Below are positions 34,121-42,332 of a stretch of 64,000 nt of DNA, one piece after another. The notes beneath the pieces were generated by a model. That model made no database searches and was not told the origin of the DNA. It saw only the letters and a list, made by a program, of their open reading frames with translations. This DNA is from JAVBMU01 sp031551755. GTDB lineage: Bacteria > Actinomycetota > Actinomycetes > Actinomycetales > Cellulomonadaceae. The stretch's first letter is position 1. Each line of letters opens with the position of its first letter. The translations under genes and the position numbers were made by a program. Where the stretch lies: positions 149,557-213,556 of the forward strand of contig JAVBNE010000012.1 in assembly GCA_031551755.1 (NCBI GenBank). The letters run 5' to 3'.

Positions 34121-36244
34121 TCAGGCGTCAATCCGGGTGCGGTCCAGCTCATCCGCCCCGGCGATGATGAACTCTTTGCGCGGGGCGACATCGCTGCCCA
34201 TCAGCAACTCGAAGGCCAGCTCCGCCTCCTGGACGTCGGAGGCCAAGACACGCCTCAGGGTCCGGTGTTGCGGGTCCATGGTGGTCTCGGCCAGTTGGTC
34301 AGCATCCATCTCGCCGAGACCCTTGTAGCGCTGGATGTCGTCCTTGTACCGCTTGCCGCTACGGTCCAGCTTGGCCAGTGTCGCGGCCAACTCGGCCTCG
34401 GAGTAGGTGTAGATGTACTCGTTCTTACGCTTCCCGGCACCCAGTACCTCGATGCGGTGCAGCGGCGGCACAGCGGCGTAGACCCGGCCCGCTTCGACCA
34501 GGGGTTTCATGTACCGGTAGAACAACGTCAGCAACAAGGTGCGGATGTGGGCACCGTCGACGTCGGCATCCGTCATCAACACGACCTTGCCGTAGCGGGC
34601 GGCCTCGAGGTCGAACGACCTGCCCGAACCGGCCCCGAGCACCTGAATGATCGCGGCACACTCGGCGTTACGCAGCATGTCGCTGACCGACGCCTTCTGC
34701 ACGTTGAGGATCTTGCCGCGGATGGGCAGCAACGCCTGGAAGTCGGAACTGCGAGCCAGTTTCGCGGTGCCCAGAGCCGAATCACCCTCGACGATGAACA
34801 ACTCGCTGCGCTGCACATCGTCACTGCGACAGTCGGCCAGCTTCGCGGGTAGCGAGGAGGTCTCCAGCGCGTTCTTCCGCCGGGAAATCTCCTTCTGTTT
34901 GCGGGCCGTGATCCGCGCCCGCATCTCGGCGACGACCTTCTCCAGCAGCAAGGACGCCTGCGCCTTCTCATCACGCTTCGAGGAGGTCAGCACCGCCCCC
35001 AGCTCGCTCTCCACCACCCGGGAGACGATCGCCCGGACAGGGGCTGTCCCGAGGACTTCCTTGGTCTGCCCCTCGAACTGCGGCTCCGCCAGCCTGACCG
35101 TCACCACGGCCGTCAGCCCGGCCAGGACGTCGTCCTTCTCCACCCGTTCCGCGCTGTCCTTGGTGGAAACCTTGAGCCGGCGCGCATTGGTCTCGATCTG
35201 CTTGCGGACGACCTTGAGCAACCCCTGTTCGAATCCGGACAGGTGGGAGCCACCTTTGGGGGTCGCGATGATGTTGACGAACGTCCGCACCTCGGTGTCG
35301 TAACCCGACCCCCACCGGAGAGCGACATCCACGTCACATGTCCGGCTCACCGACTGCGGGGTCATATGCCCACGGTCGTCAAGAACCGGCACGGTCTCGG
35401 TGAAGTTGCCCGAACCTGTCAGCCGCCAGGTTCCGGTGACCGGGGTGTCCGGCGCGAGAAAGTCGACGAAGTCGACCGACCCGCCGGTGTGCACGAACAT
35501 CTCCTCATGCGGGCCGGACTCCCCCGGGGTGCCCGGCATACCGCGCTCATCTCGCACCACGATCCGCAGGCCCGGCACCAGGAAGGTCGTCTGCCGCACC
35601 CGGGTGACCAACTCGTCGTAGGAGAACACCGCTGTCTTCAGGAAGATCTGACGATCCGCCCAGTACCGCACCCGGGTCCCCGTCACCCCGCGACGTGTCT
35701 TCCCCACCACCGCCAGCTCCGAACGGTCCACGAAGGGTGTGAACGCCGCCTCCGGTGAGGGGCCGGCAGAGGGGTCGGCGAACTCGCCGGGCTCTCCACG
35801 GTGGAAGGTCATCCGGTGGGTTTTGCCCCCACGATCCACCTCGACGTCGAGACGGGCCGACAGCGCGTTCACCACCGAGGCGCCCACACCGTGCAGACCG
35901 CCGGTCGCTGCATAGGAACCGCCACCGAACTTCCCACCCGCATGCAACTTGGTGAAGACGACCTCGACCCCTGTGAGCCCGGTCTTGGGCTCGACATCGA
36001 CCGGGATCCCACGCCCGTCGTCCTCGACGGATACCGAGGCGTCCGCATGGAGCACGATGCGGATATTCGAACAGTTGCCGGCCAGCGCCTCGTCGACCGA
36101 ATTGTCGATGATCTCCCACAGGCAGTGCATCAACCCACGCGAATCCGTGGTGCCGATGTACATGCCGGGGCGTTTACGGACCGCCTCCAGCCCTTCCAGT
36201 ACCGACAGGTGCCGGGCGGTGTAACTCGACTCGTTGACGCTCAC
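34121..36244 (-). CDS. parE: DNA topoisomerase IV subunit B
   Basis: ATPase subunit of topoisomerase IV, partner of ParC encoded about 22 kb away. The product has 707 residues from the GTG at 36244 (MSVNESSYTARHLSVLEG); the frame is open further upstream but homologues begin here. The GHKL ATPase has EIIDNSVDEALAG (Mg2+ Asn), DDGRGIPV and GGLHGVGASVVNALS. The Toprim domain has VEGDSALGTAKLARS and LMTDADVDGAHIRTLL. The C-terminus has YKGLGEMDADQLAETTM. The start has no ribosome binding site but a TAGGCT box eight bases upstream. The gene is divergent from the small zinc-protein gene; the sigA region lies beyond, as in Streptomyces. Confidence 0.93.
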   Translation of the reverse strand: MSVNESSYTARHLSVLEGLEAVRKRPGMYIGTTDSRGLMHCLWEIIDNSVDEALAGNCSNIRIVLHADASVSVEDDGRGIPVDVEPKTGLTGVEVVFTKLHAGGKFGGGSYAATGGLHGVGASVVNALSARLDVEVDRGGKTHRMTFHRGEPGEFADPSAGPSPEAAFTPFVDRSELAVVGKTRRGVTGTRVRYWADRQIFLKTAVFSYDELVTRVRQTTFLVPGLRIVVRDERGMPGTPGESGPHEEMFVHTGGSVDFVDFLAPDTPVTGTWRLTGSGNFTETVPVLDDRGHMTPQSVSRTCDVDVALRWGSGYDTEVRTFVNIIATPKGGSHLSGFEQGLLKVVRKQIETNARRLKVSTKDSAERVEKDDVLAGLTAVVTVRLAEPQFEGQTKEVLGTAPVRAIVSRVVESELGAVLTSSKRDEKAQASLLLEKVVAEMRARITARKQKEISRRKNALETSSLPAKLADCRSDDVQRSELFIVEGDSALGTAKLARSSDFQALLPIRGKILNVQKASVSDMLRNAECAAIIQVLGAGSGRSFDLEAARYGKVVLMTDADVDGAHIRTLLLTLFYRYMKPLVEAGRVYAAVPPLHRIEVLGAGKRKNEYIYTYSEAELAATLAKLDRSGKRYKDDIQRYKGLGEMDADQLAETTMDPQHRTLRRVLASDVQEAELAFELLMGSDVAPRKEFIIAGADELDRTRIDA

Positions 36245-36258
36245 GTTGCGACAGCCTA
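36245..36258 (-). promoter_or_regulatory. Leaderless-type promoter -10 box of parE
   Basis: TAGGCT on the minus strand (36258-36253), then eight bases and the GTG at 36244. It supports the chosen parE start, since no Shine-Dalgarno is present. Confidence 0.5.
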
Positions 36259-36375
36259 GACGAGGTGACCCACAGGCCAAGGTTGCAGCGCCGCGCAGGG
36301 TGAGAGCGCTACGCGGGTAGCGAACCGGCCACGCTCGATAGCCGTCCACGGCTCACGGGATGGCAGCATGGAGGC

Positions 36376-36585
36376 GTGACAGTAACGACCGAAACCGAAC
36401 CGCTGACCGCAGCCGACCGATGCGACCGCTGCGGCGCTCAGGCCTACGTGCGCATCGTGGTGGGCGCAGGCGAACTGTACTTCTGCGGACACCACGCACG
36501 GACCCACGGTGAAGCATTCGCCGATGTCGCCACCCACGTCCAGGACGAGCGCGATCGCCTTCAGGCCGCCTACGGCACGCGTTGA
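36376..36585 (+). CDS. DUF7455-like small zinc-binding protein
   Basis: A 69-residue protein starting at a GTG with GGAGG just upstream. The core reads ADRCDRCGAQAYVRIVV, then LYFCGHHARTHG: one CxxC pair plus a C-x2-H/H cluster, a small treble-clef-like zinc site. Short proteins of this type sit next to parE and the principal sigma-factor gene throughout Actinobacteria. Their function is unknown; RNA-polymerase or sigma association has only the gene neighbourhood behind it. A perfect terminator hairpin follows about 50 bases after the stop. Confidence 0.8.
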   Translation: MTVTTETEPLTAADRCDRCGAQAYVRIVVGAGELYFCGHHARTHGEAFADVATHVQDERDRLQAAYGTR

Positions 36586-36925
36586 ACGGCACCGCCGACG
36601 GCAGCGATCACGACGGCCGCGGCACAGACCACACGTACAGCCCCGCCCGATGTACCGGGCGGGGCTGTACGACATCCATCCGGCTGATCCGCCGTCCGTA
36701 GGCACAGCACCCATGGGCGCCCTCCTACTTCTCCGCCCAAAGGCGCTGCCCGGCGCAGGGCCGTCAAGCGACTGGGCAGCCGGTTTTCTTGCCTCGGCCG
36801 CACCTATGGCAGAGTGTCCCCACCGTTTCGCGGCATCACCCCGCCGCACGGCGTCACAGCCGGACCCGGCTTCCGATCCGCAGCACACAGCCTCCAGCGT
36901 GGGGCGACGACGGGACAAGAGGACA
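36586..36925. other. Gene-free interval with terminator
   Basis: Roughly 340 bases between the small zinc-protein gene and the GNAT-AAA+ gene. It contains the strong hairpin at 36635-36670 and then about 250 bases in which I find no convincing gene; frames on either strand have no ribosome binding site, and their translations look random. It presumably holds the promoter of the downstream gene, but I could not pick a clear -35/-10 pair. Confidence 0.5.
36635..36670 (+). terminator. Strong hairpin terminator
   Basis: GTACAGCCCCGCCCG and CGGGCGGGGCTGTAC form a perfect 15-base-pair stem around a six-base loop. No long U-run follows, as is common in G+C-rich actinobacteria. It lies just after the DUF7455-like gene. 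Confidence 0.75.
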
Positions 36926-38239
36926 ATGGCGCATTACCGCATCCGTGATTTCCACCCCGAAGACGTTGACGGGGTGCTTCGCCTGTGGGACGAGACCGCC
37001 ACAGGCGCCGTCGAGGAGCCTGTGTACTCCCTGGCGGAGGTGCTCGCCTCCTGCACGGCCGACCACGCGGTCGTCGCCGTCAACGGCGATCAGATCATCG
37101 GTGCGGCCGTGGGGCGTGCCGCCCACGCGCAAGGTTGGATCGTGTTCCTGAGTACCACGTCGGCCTGGCGGGGCCGTGGGGTCGGCACTGACATGCTCGC
37201 CGCCCTGGAATCGCGGATGGCACCGTTGGGCCTGAGCAAACTGTCCGTCCTGTTGCCGGAGCCCTCCGAACCCAATGACGCATTCGCCCGCCAGGGTTTT
37301 CGGGGCAAGAAGAGCCTGGTCTACTTCGAGCGCCAGATCCCTGTGCGGCGAGAGGAACTCGGCATCCTCATGGAGCTGGGTGGGCGCACACCACCACGAG
37401 GACTGTGGGACTCGATCGCAGGGATGTCCACGGAGAAGGCTCTCCTGGAAAAACGCCTCGTCATGCCGCTGGCCCGCCCGCAGCTCGCTGACCGTTTCGG
37501 CGTCCGACCGCCGAGCGCTGTCGTGCTCTTCGGCCCACCCGGAACGGGCAAGACGACGTTCGCGCGCGGCATCGCGTCCCGGTTGGAGTGGTCCTTCGTC
37601 GAGGTGTTTCCCTCACGTCTGGCCACGGACCCGGCCGGGTTGGCTGGCGCGCTCCGGTCGACATTCGAGCGCATCAGCCATCTTGAACACGCGGTCGTCT
37701 TCATCGACGAGGTCGAGGAGATCGCCGTGCAGCGCGGCGGAGAGCCGCCCTCACCGCTGCAGGGCGTCACCAACGAACTACTGAAGATCATCCCCGCGTT
37801 CCGCGAACAGCCAGGCCGCCTCCTGGTCTGCGCGACCAACTTCATTCGCTCCTTGGACCAGGCATTCTTGCGCCACGGGAGATTCGACTACGTGATCCCC
37901 ATCGGTCTGCCCGATGCCGAAGCCCGGAAGTCGATCTGGTTGCGATACATGCCCGAATCGGCCGCCCAGCACGTGGATGTGGACCGCCTCGTCACCCGCA
38001 CCGACGGGTTCTCCCCCGCCGACATCGAGTACGCGGCCCGACGCGCCTCCCAAGCCGCGCTGGAGAAGGCTATCTACGGCCCCGACGGCGCCCACGCGCT
38101 GACGCTGGACGAGCAGAGCGAGACGTCCGGCCCCAGCCTCGACGACTACCTCGAAGCCATCTCCTCGACCCGCGCAACGGTCTCGCCGGAGGTCACCGCA
38201 GCGTTCCTGGAGGACATCAACACGATCGCACGCGTCTGA
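36926..38239 (+). CDS. GNAT acetyltransferase-AAA+ ATPase fusion protein
   Basis: A 437-residue two-domain protein from the ATG at 36926, with AAGAGG in front. Residues 1-140 are a GNAT acetyltransferase, with YRIRDFHPEDVDGVLRLW at the start and the acetyl-CoA loop WRGRGVGTDML at 81-91. Residues about 165-437 are an AAA+ ATPase with Walker A GPPGTGKT (203-210), Walker B VVFIDEVEEI (about 258-267), sensor-1 CATNF, the arginine-finger region RHGRFD and the lid segment TDGFSPADIEYAARRAS, as in FtsH/Cdc48-type ATPases. No protease or membrane domain is fused. Its function is unknown; acetylation coupled to remodelling of a protein substrate is a guess. It converges with sigA. Confidence 0.82.
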   Translation: MAHYRIRDFHPEDVDGVLRLWDETATGAVEEPVYSLAEVLASCTADHAVVAVNGDQIIGAAVGRAAHAQGWIVFLSTTSAWRGRGVGTDMLAALESRMAPLGLSKLSVLLPEPSEPNDAFARQGFRGKKSLVYFERQIPVRREELGILMELGGRTPPRGLWDSIAGMSTEKALLEKRLVMPLARPQLADRFGVRPPSAVVLFGPPGTGKTTFARGIASRLEWSFVEVFPSRLATDPAGLAGALRSTFERISHLEHAVVFIDEVEEIAVQRGGEPPSPLQGVTNELLKIIPAFREQPGRLLVCATNFIRSLDQAFLRHGRFDYVIPIGLPDAEARKSIWLRYMPESAAQHVDVDRLVTRTDGFSPADIEYAARRASQAALEKAIYGPDGAHALTLDEQSETSGPSLDDYLEAISSTRATVSPEVTAAFLEDINTIARV

Positions 38240-38249
38240 ACTGACGGCT

Positions 38250-38274
38250 CCCCGCCCTGGTGTTCAGGGCGGGG
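38250..38274. terminator. Bidirectional hairpin between convergent genes
   Basis: CCCCGCCCTG and CAGGGCGGGG form a perfect 10-base-pair stem with a five-base loop, placed between the stop of the GNAT-AAA+ gene and the stop of sigA. It can serve both strands. No U-tract. Confidence 0.65.
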
Positions 38275-38341
38275 CTCAGCGGCACGACGGCCGTCGCTGC
38301 CGTGACGGCCGATCCCGATTCGGGGCGCCTGCCTCCCGACG

Positions 38342-39871
38342 TCAGTCCAGGTAGTCCCGCAATACCTGCGAGCGGCTGGGGTGCCGCAGCTTCGACATGG
38401 TCTTGCTCTCGATCTGGCGGATCCTCTCACGGGTCACACCGTAGACCTTGCCGATCTCGTCCAACGTCTTGGGCTGACCGTCGCTGAGTCCGAACCTCAT
38501 GGACACCACGCCGGCCTCACGCTCGGAAAGCGTGTCGAGCACCTGGTGAAGCTGCTCCTGCAGCAGGGTGAAGCTCACGGCGTCCGCCGGCACGATGGCC
38601 TCGGAGTCCTCGATCAGGTCCCCGAACTCACTGTCACCGTCCTCACCGAGGGGCGTGTGCAGCGAAATCGGCTCGCGGCCGTACTTCTGCACCTCGACCA
38701 CCTTCTCAGGAGTCATGTCCAGTTCCTTGGCCAACTCCTCGGGCGTGGGCTCGCGACCAAGATCCTGCAGCATCTGCCGCTGCACGCGGGCCAGCTTGTT
38801 GATGACCTCGACCATGTGCACCGGGATACGGATGGTCCGCGCCTGGTCCGCCATGGCACGAGTGATGGCCTGCCGGATCCACCAGGTGGCGTACGTCGAG
38901 AACTTGTAGCCCTTGGTGTAGTCGAACTTCTCAACGGCACGGATCAAACCGAGGTTGCCCTCCTGGATCAAATCCAAGAAGAGCATTCCACGGCCGGTGT
39001 AACGCTTGGCCAGGGAGACCACGAGGCGCAGGTTGGCCTCAAGCAGGTGGTTCTTGGCCCGCTTGCCGTCACCGGCGATCCACTGCAGTTCACGGCGCAG
39101 CTTAGGCTCGAATTCCTCTCCCGAGGACAGGCGCTCCTCGGCGAAGAGGCCGGCCTCGATCCGCTTGGCGAGCTCGACCTCCTGCTCGGCATTCAGCAGT
39201 GCGACCTTACCGATCTGCTTGAGGTAGTCCTTTACCGGGTCCGCAGTGGCACCGGCAGTCACGACCTGCTGAGCAGGGGCGTCGTCATCGTCGGCGTCGG
39301 AGACGACGAACGCTGACTCCTCGTCCGTGCCCTTGGTGGCTTCCGCCGCATCGGCTGCCGCGGCATCGCTGTCGAGCTCTTCCTCGACGATGTCGTCCGT
39401 CGACTCGGTCTCGGGAGCAGCAGCCTTGGCCTTCCGCTTGGCCGGAGCCTTCGCCTCGCCCGCCTTCGCGGTCTTGGTGGCCGGCTTAGCAGCGCGCTTG
39501 GTTGTGGTCTTCTTCGCAGCGGGTGCCTCGACGGCGGCGGCAACCTCGGGCTCGCCCTCGGTATCGGCTCCGGCAGCCGTCTTCTTTGTCGCCTTGGTGG
39601 ACTTCGCCGCACGAGCGGTGGTGGAGGTGGTGCGGGTCGCGGTGGCAGCGGCGACCTTGACAGTAGGGCTCACGACCTCGACGCCGGAATCAGCGATCGC
39701 CCGCAGGACCGCGCGCAACCGCTTGGCCTCTGAGACGCCTGCGGCCTCACAGGCCGAACGGAAACTCTCAGCGTTGACGTGACCACTCTCACGTCCTTCA
39801 CGTAGAAGGTCGCGGAGGGCAGGATGCTCGAACTCGCGAGGAAACGCGGGAACCTGGGAGGTGGACGCCAC
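38342..39871 (-). CDS. sigA: RNA polymerase principal sigma factor (SigA/HrdB type)
   Basis: Directs RNA polymerase to housekeeping promoters. The product has 509 residues from the GTG at 39871, which has AAAGG nine bases upstream; a TTG six codons earlier is possible. An N-terminal region resembling region 1.1 is followed by a long Lys/Ala-rich, then acidic, low-complexity segment (about 75-200), as in actinobacterial HrdB proteins. The core includes region 1.2 (DPVKDYLKQIG), region 2 (GNLGLIRAVEKFDYTKGYKF and STYATWWIRQAI), region 3 (VINKLARVQRQM) and region 4.2 (VTRERIRQIESKTMSKLRHP). The conserved ending marks a group 1 factor. It is monocistronic, with about 220 bases upstream for promoters. 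Confidence 0.97.
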   Translation of the reverse strand: MASTSQVPAFPREFEHPALRDLLREGRESGHVNAESFRSACEAAGVSEAKRLRAVLRAIADSGVEVVSPTVKVAAATATRTTSTTARAAKSTKATKKTAAGADTEGEPEVAAAVEAPAAKKTTTKRAAKPATKTAKAGEAKAPAKRKAKAAAPETESTDDIVEEELDSDAAAADAAEATKGTDEESAFVVSDADDDDAPAQQVVTAGATADPVKDYLKQIGKVALLNAEQEVELAKRIEAGLFAEERLSSGEEFEPKLRRELQWIAGDGKRAKNHLLEANLRLVVSLAKRYTGRGMLFLDLIQEGNLGLIRAVEKFDYTKGYKFSTYATWWIRQAITRAMADQARTIRIPVHMVEVINKLARVQRQMLQDLGREPTPEELAKELDMTPEKVVEVQKYGREPISLHTPLGEDGDSEFGDLIEDSEAIVPADAVSFTLLQEQLHQVLDTLSEREAGVVSMRFGLSDGQPKTLDEIGKVYGVTRERIRQIESKTMSKLRHPSRSQVLRDYLD

Positions 39872-39975
39872 AAACCGACCTTTCGGCAAAGTACTGAAGG
39901 GGGTGGTGGTCCGCTGGCCGTATCATGGTTGGACCGTGTCCCACGAGCGTTCAGATCACTCCGTCGGACACCGAT

Positions 39976-39981
39976 ATTGTA
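39976..39981 (-). promoter_or_regulatory. Possible -10 box upstream of sigA
   Basis: TACAAT on the minus strand, about 105 bases before the sigA GTG, is a good match to the -10 consensus. I do not find a matching -35 box at the usual spacing, so the call is weak. The interval 39872-40094 holds no gene. Confidence 0.3.
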
Positions 39982-40094
39982 CCGGGCACCTTGAAGCTGA
40001 GCGCTCTGTGTCACCGCGATTCGCCTCACCTCGCCACCATCACGACTCAACGCGGACGGGCCCGCAGAAGTTCCGGGTGCCGACGGTAAGACCG

Positions 40095-40460
40095 CTACTG
40101 CCGGTCCGGCTTGACGGCCAGCACCGGACAAGGAGCATCGAGCAGGATGCGCTGGGCGTTCGAGCCAAGGATGAGCTTGCCGACCGGACTGCGTCGTCGA
40201 AGACCGATGACCACCAGGTCTGCCTGGTGTTGTTCGGCAGCGGAAACCAGGTCGTCGGCCATGTTCCCGGTACCGTTCTCGACACGAAGGCTCGCGCCGG
40301 AGTCCGCGAGGGCCGCCCGGGCCTCCTCGAACTCATCCGTTGACCCGTTCGCAGTGGCGATCACCAACAACTGCGTCGCCCGCCGCCGGGCCTCCTCGAC
40401 TGCGCAGGTGAAGGCCGCGAGCCCCTCCGCGGTGGGCAGCTGGGCGACGACGACGGTCAT
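40095..40460 (-). CDS. Universal stress protein (UspA family)
   Basis: A 121-residue single-domain protein, started at the ATG at 40460 behind GGAGGACCC. The C-terminal ATP-binding signature is clear: VVIGLRRRSPVGKLILGS followed by NAQRILLDAPCPVLAVKP, matching G-x2-G-x9-G-S/T. UspA proteins bind ATP or AMP and aid survival under stress or dormancy. The N-terminal strand (TVVVAQLPT) is shorter than in most members, and the usual Asp of the first strand is not evident. It is encoded between sigA and the DUF4192 gene, 23 bases after the latter on the same strand. Confidence 0.85.
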   Translation of the reverse strand: MTVVVAQLPTAEGLAAFTCAVEEARRRATQLLVIATANGSTDEFEEARAALADSGASLRVENGTGNMADDLVSAAEQHQADLVVIGLRRRSPVGKLILGSNAQRILLDAPCPVLAVKPDRQ

Positions 40461-40483
40461 GGGTCCTCCGGCGGCTGGCAACG

Positions 40484-41644
40484 TCAGGATGTGACAGAGC
40501 CGAGGCTACCCGAACCGGACCCACTGTCGGCAGGGGCGCGCACCCAACCTGGCGTGACACCACCGGCTATGGCACCGGAGAGCAGTCGTGCGAGCTGATA
40601 GTCAGGGTCCACAGCGAGCGCCGCAGAAACCCGCGAACTCGCCCGGACGCCGTCCCCGCTCCACCAGGCGATGAGTCCCAGCAAGGTGAGGGCGGGTGCC
40701 TGGCGCTTGACCACTCCATGCGCCACGACTGACTCGAGTATGCGTGTCGCAGGCCCGACGATTGCCGGATCTGGGCGCACCGCCCGCGCCGGATCAACGA
40801 CACCAGCAACCGCTGCCGCCGTGGCCTGATCGGTGTCCGCCTGCCGCAGCATGCGGATCGAGAGTTCCTCGGTACCAGTGACCAGGAAGAGCACCAAGCC
40901 GTCGCGGAAGGTGCGCGATTCCAGGGCCACCTCGAGATGCCCGGCGACCACCTCCGAGGCTCGCTGCCCCGCAGGCGATCCGCGCTTCGCACACCCTCGG
41001 CCGGACATCTCTGCGAATGCGGCCATCCACACCTCGAATGACTCAAGGTGCCACCGCAACAAACCCGCTGTCAGCCTTGCCCGATGAACTCGCCGGCGAG
41101 CCCGTTCGGCAGCGCCCCAGGCCCTTCGCCTGGCCGCCGCCGGGGCACGCGGTATCCCCAGGGCATCTTCGCGTGAGGCGGCAACGCCGATCCCGGCGAA
41201 GACCATTTCGGCTGCCACTGCGCTCGATTGCAGCTCATGCAAGGGCCGACCCGACTCCGGGCAGCAGGCTCGATCCGCGCAGTCGAGTTCCGCATATCCG
41301 GTAGCGGAGACCACCCAGACATCCACCGGCCCCACCGAATCGGTGATCGCCCGCCGGGAGCGCTGAACGGCCAGTCGGGCCGGATCGTCGACCGGCATCG
41401 AAGTGTAGAGGGCCAGCACACATTCCTGGGCGCCGTCCGCCCGAAGGTGACCGGCGATCGCCGCCGCCATCGACTCACCGTGACCGCCCGCGAGGTCACT
41501 CAGGTCTACGCGCACGACCACACCGACCTTCCCCGAGGTCTGGAGGGAGACGAAGACGACACTCTCCGCAGGCCGGAAGCCGAGCCGGTACGGAAGGTAG
41601 GCCAGCAGGTCGCCGGGTCCGAGGGCGCGAATCGTGGCGGTCAT
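40484..41644 (-). CDS. DUF4192 family protein
   Basis: A 386-residue actinobacterial protein of unknown function, started at the ATG at 41644 (MTATIRALGPGDLLAYLPYR). The family hallmark is this beginning plus LGFRPAESVVFVSLQ. A Rossmann-like N-terminal half follows (VDVWVVSATGYAELDC with nearby CCPESGRPLHEL), then a helical C-terminal half with TPR-like pieces (ALTLLGLIAWWSGDGVRA, AALAVDPDYQLARLL). Annotated examples are often near sigA. It is divergent from the lipoprotein gene; the 140-base gap also contains the latter's promoter. The frame is open further upstream, but that stretch overlaps the intergenic region. Confidence 0.82.
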   Translation of the reverse strand: MTATIRALGPGDLLAYLPYRLGFRPAESVVFVSLQTSGKVGVVVRVDLSDLAGGHGESMAAAIAGHLRADGAQECVLALYTSMPVDDPARLAVQRSRRAITDSVGPVDVWVVSATGYAELDCADRACCPESGRPLHELQSSAVAAEMVFAGIGVAASREDALGIPRAPAAARRRAWGAAERARRRVHRARLTAGLLRWHLESFEVWMAAFAEMSGRGCAKRGSPAGQRASEVVAGHLEVALESRTFRDGLVLFLVTGTEELSIRMLRQADTDQATAAAVAGVVDPARAVRPDPAIVGPATRILESVVAHGVVKRQAPALTLLGLIAWWSGDGVRASSRVSAALAVDPDYQLARLLSGAIAGGVTPGWVRAPADSGSGSGSLGSVTS

Positions 41645-41773
41645 GTCCACCAGTTGACGCCCTGATCGACGGCCCGAAGAGCCACAGGGGGCGGCACTGT
41701 GGAAAACGGGGGGCTGTGGAAAGCTGTCCTCCCCGACAATCCGCCGTTGTTCGCTGACCAGCCGATTGCCCAC

Positions 41774-41786
41774 TAGCGTGGATGGC
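41774..41786 (+). promoter_or_regulatory. Leaderless-type promoter -10 box of a lipoprotein gene
   Basis: TAGCGT (41774-41779), seven bases, then the GTG at 41787. It decides between this GTG and an upstream in-frame TTG at 41766 as start. Confidence 0.45.
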
Positions 41787-42323
41787 GTGATTCGCCGCGT
41801 TCGCCGCCCCGCACCCGATCGTCGGCGCTGCGGGTCGCTCATCGCAGTGATGGCGCTCCTTCTAGCACTCACCGGATGCTCGGACTACGCCGGTGGCCGT
41901 ACTCCGAGTCCCACCGGGGCACGGCCCGGCACCTCGTTGCCCAGCTACAACCCGAACTCGACCGTCGGCGATCTGTCCCAGGGCTTCCCCAGCACGACGA
42001 TCCCGGTGCTACCGGGGGCCGAGGTCATCGCCAGCTCCGCCGAGCCGTCGACGACTACCGGCCAGACCCGGACCACCCTGAACCTTCGTTCGACGGCCAC
42101 CGTCGCCGACCTCGCTGGGTTCTACGGCAAGGCCCTGACCGCACAAGGCTTCGAAGTCTCGCCGACCTCCCAGCCGAATGCGATGGCATCCCTCGTGACC
42201 TATGTCCGCACACCCGCGGGCAAACCGACGGAGGCGGTCGTCGTCGGGGTGTTCGATGAGGGCGAACAGCGGCTGGTCACGATCTCCGGGAACGTCGCCA
42301 CACCATCGCAAGCAGTCGAATAG
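41787..42323 (+). CDS. Putative lipoprotein
   Basis: A 178-residue lipoprotein from the GTG at 41787. A strongly basic N-terminus (RRVRRPAPDRRR) is followed by a hydrophobic core and lipobox LTGC (Cys31). A Ser/Thr/Pro-rich linker (about 35-75) leads to one small domain (about 80-170): IPVLPGAEVIASSAEPS, then LRSTATVADLAGFYGKAL, TAQGFEVSP and VVVGVFDEGEQRLVTISG. I do not recognise the family. The stop TAG forms the first half of the -10 box of the next gene (polyprenyl synthase), so the two genes are packed but probably transcribed separately. Confidence 0.75.
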   Translation: MIRRVRRPAPDRRRCGSLIAVMALLLALTGCSDYAGGRTPSPTGARPGTSLPSYNPNSTVGDLSQGFPSTTIPVLPGAEVIASSAEPSTTTGQTRTTLNLRSTATVADLAGFYGKALTAQGFEVSPTSQPNAMASLVTYVRTPAGKPTEAVVVGVFDEGEQRLVTISGNVATPSQAVE

Positions 42324-42332
42324 GCTGCCGCT
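42321..42332 (+). promoter_or_regulatory. Leaderless-type promoter -10 box of the polyprenyl synthase gene
   Basis: TAGGCT (42321-42326), six bases, then the GTG at 42333. The TAG of the box is also the stop codon of the preceding lipoprotein gene. Confidence 0.5.
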
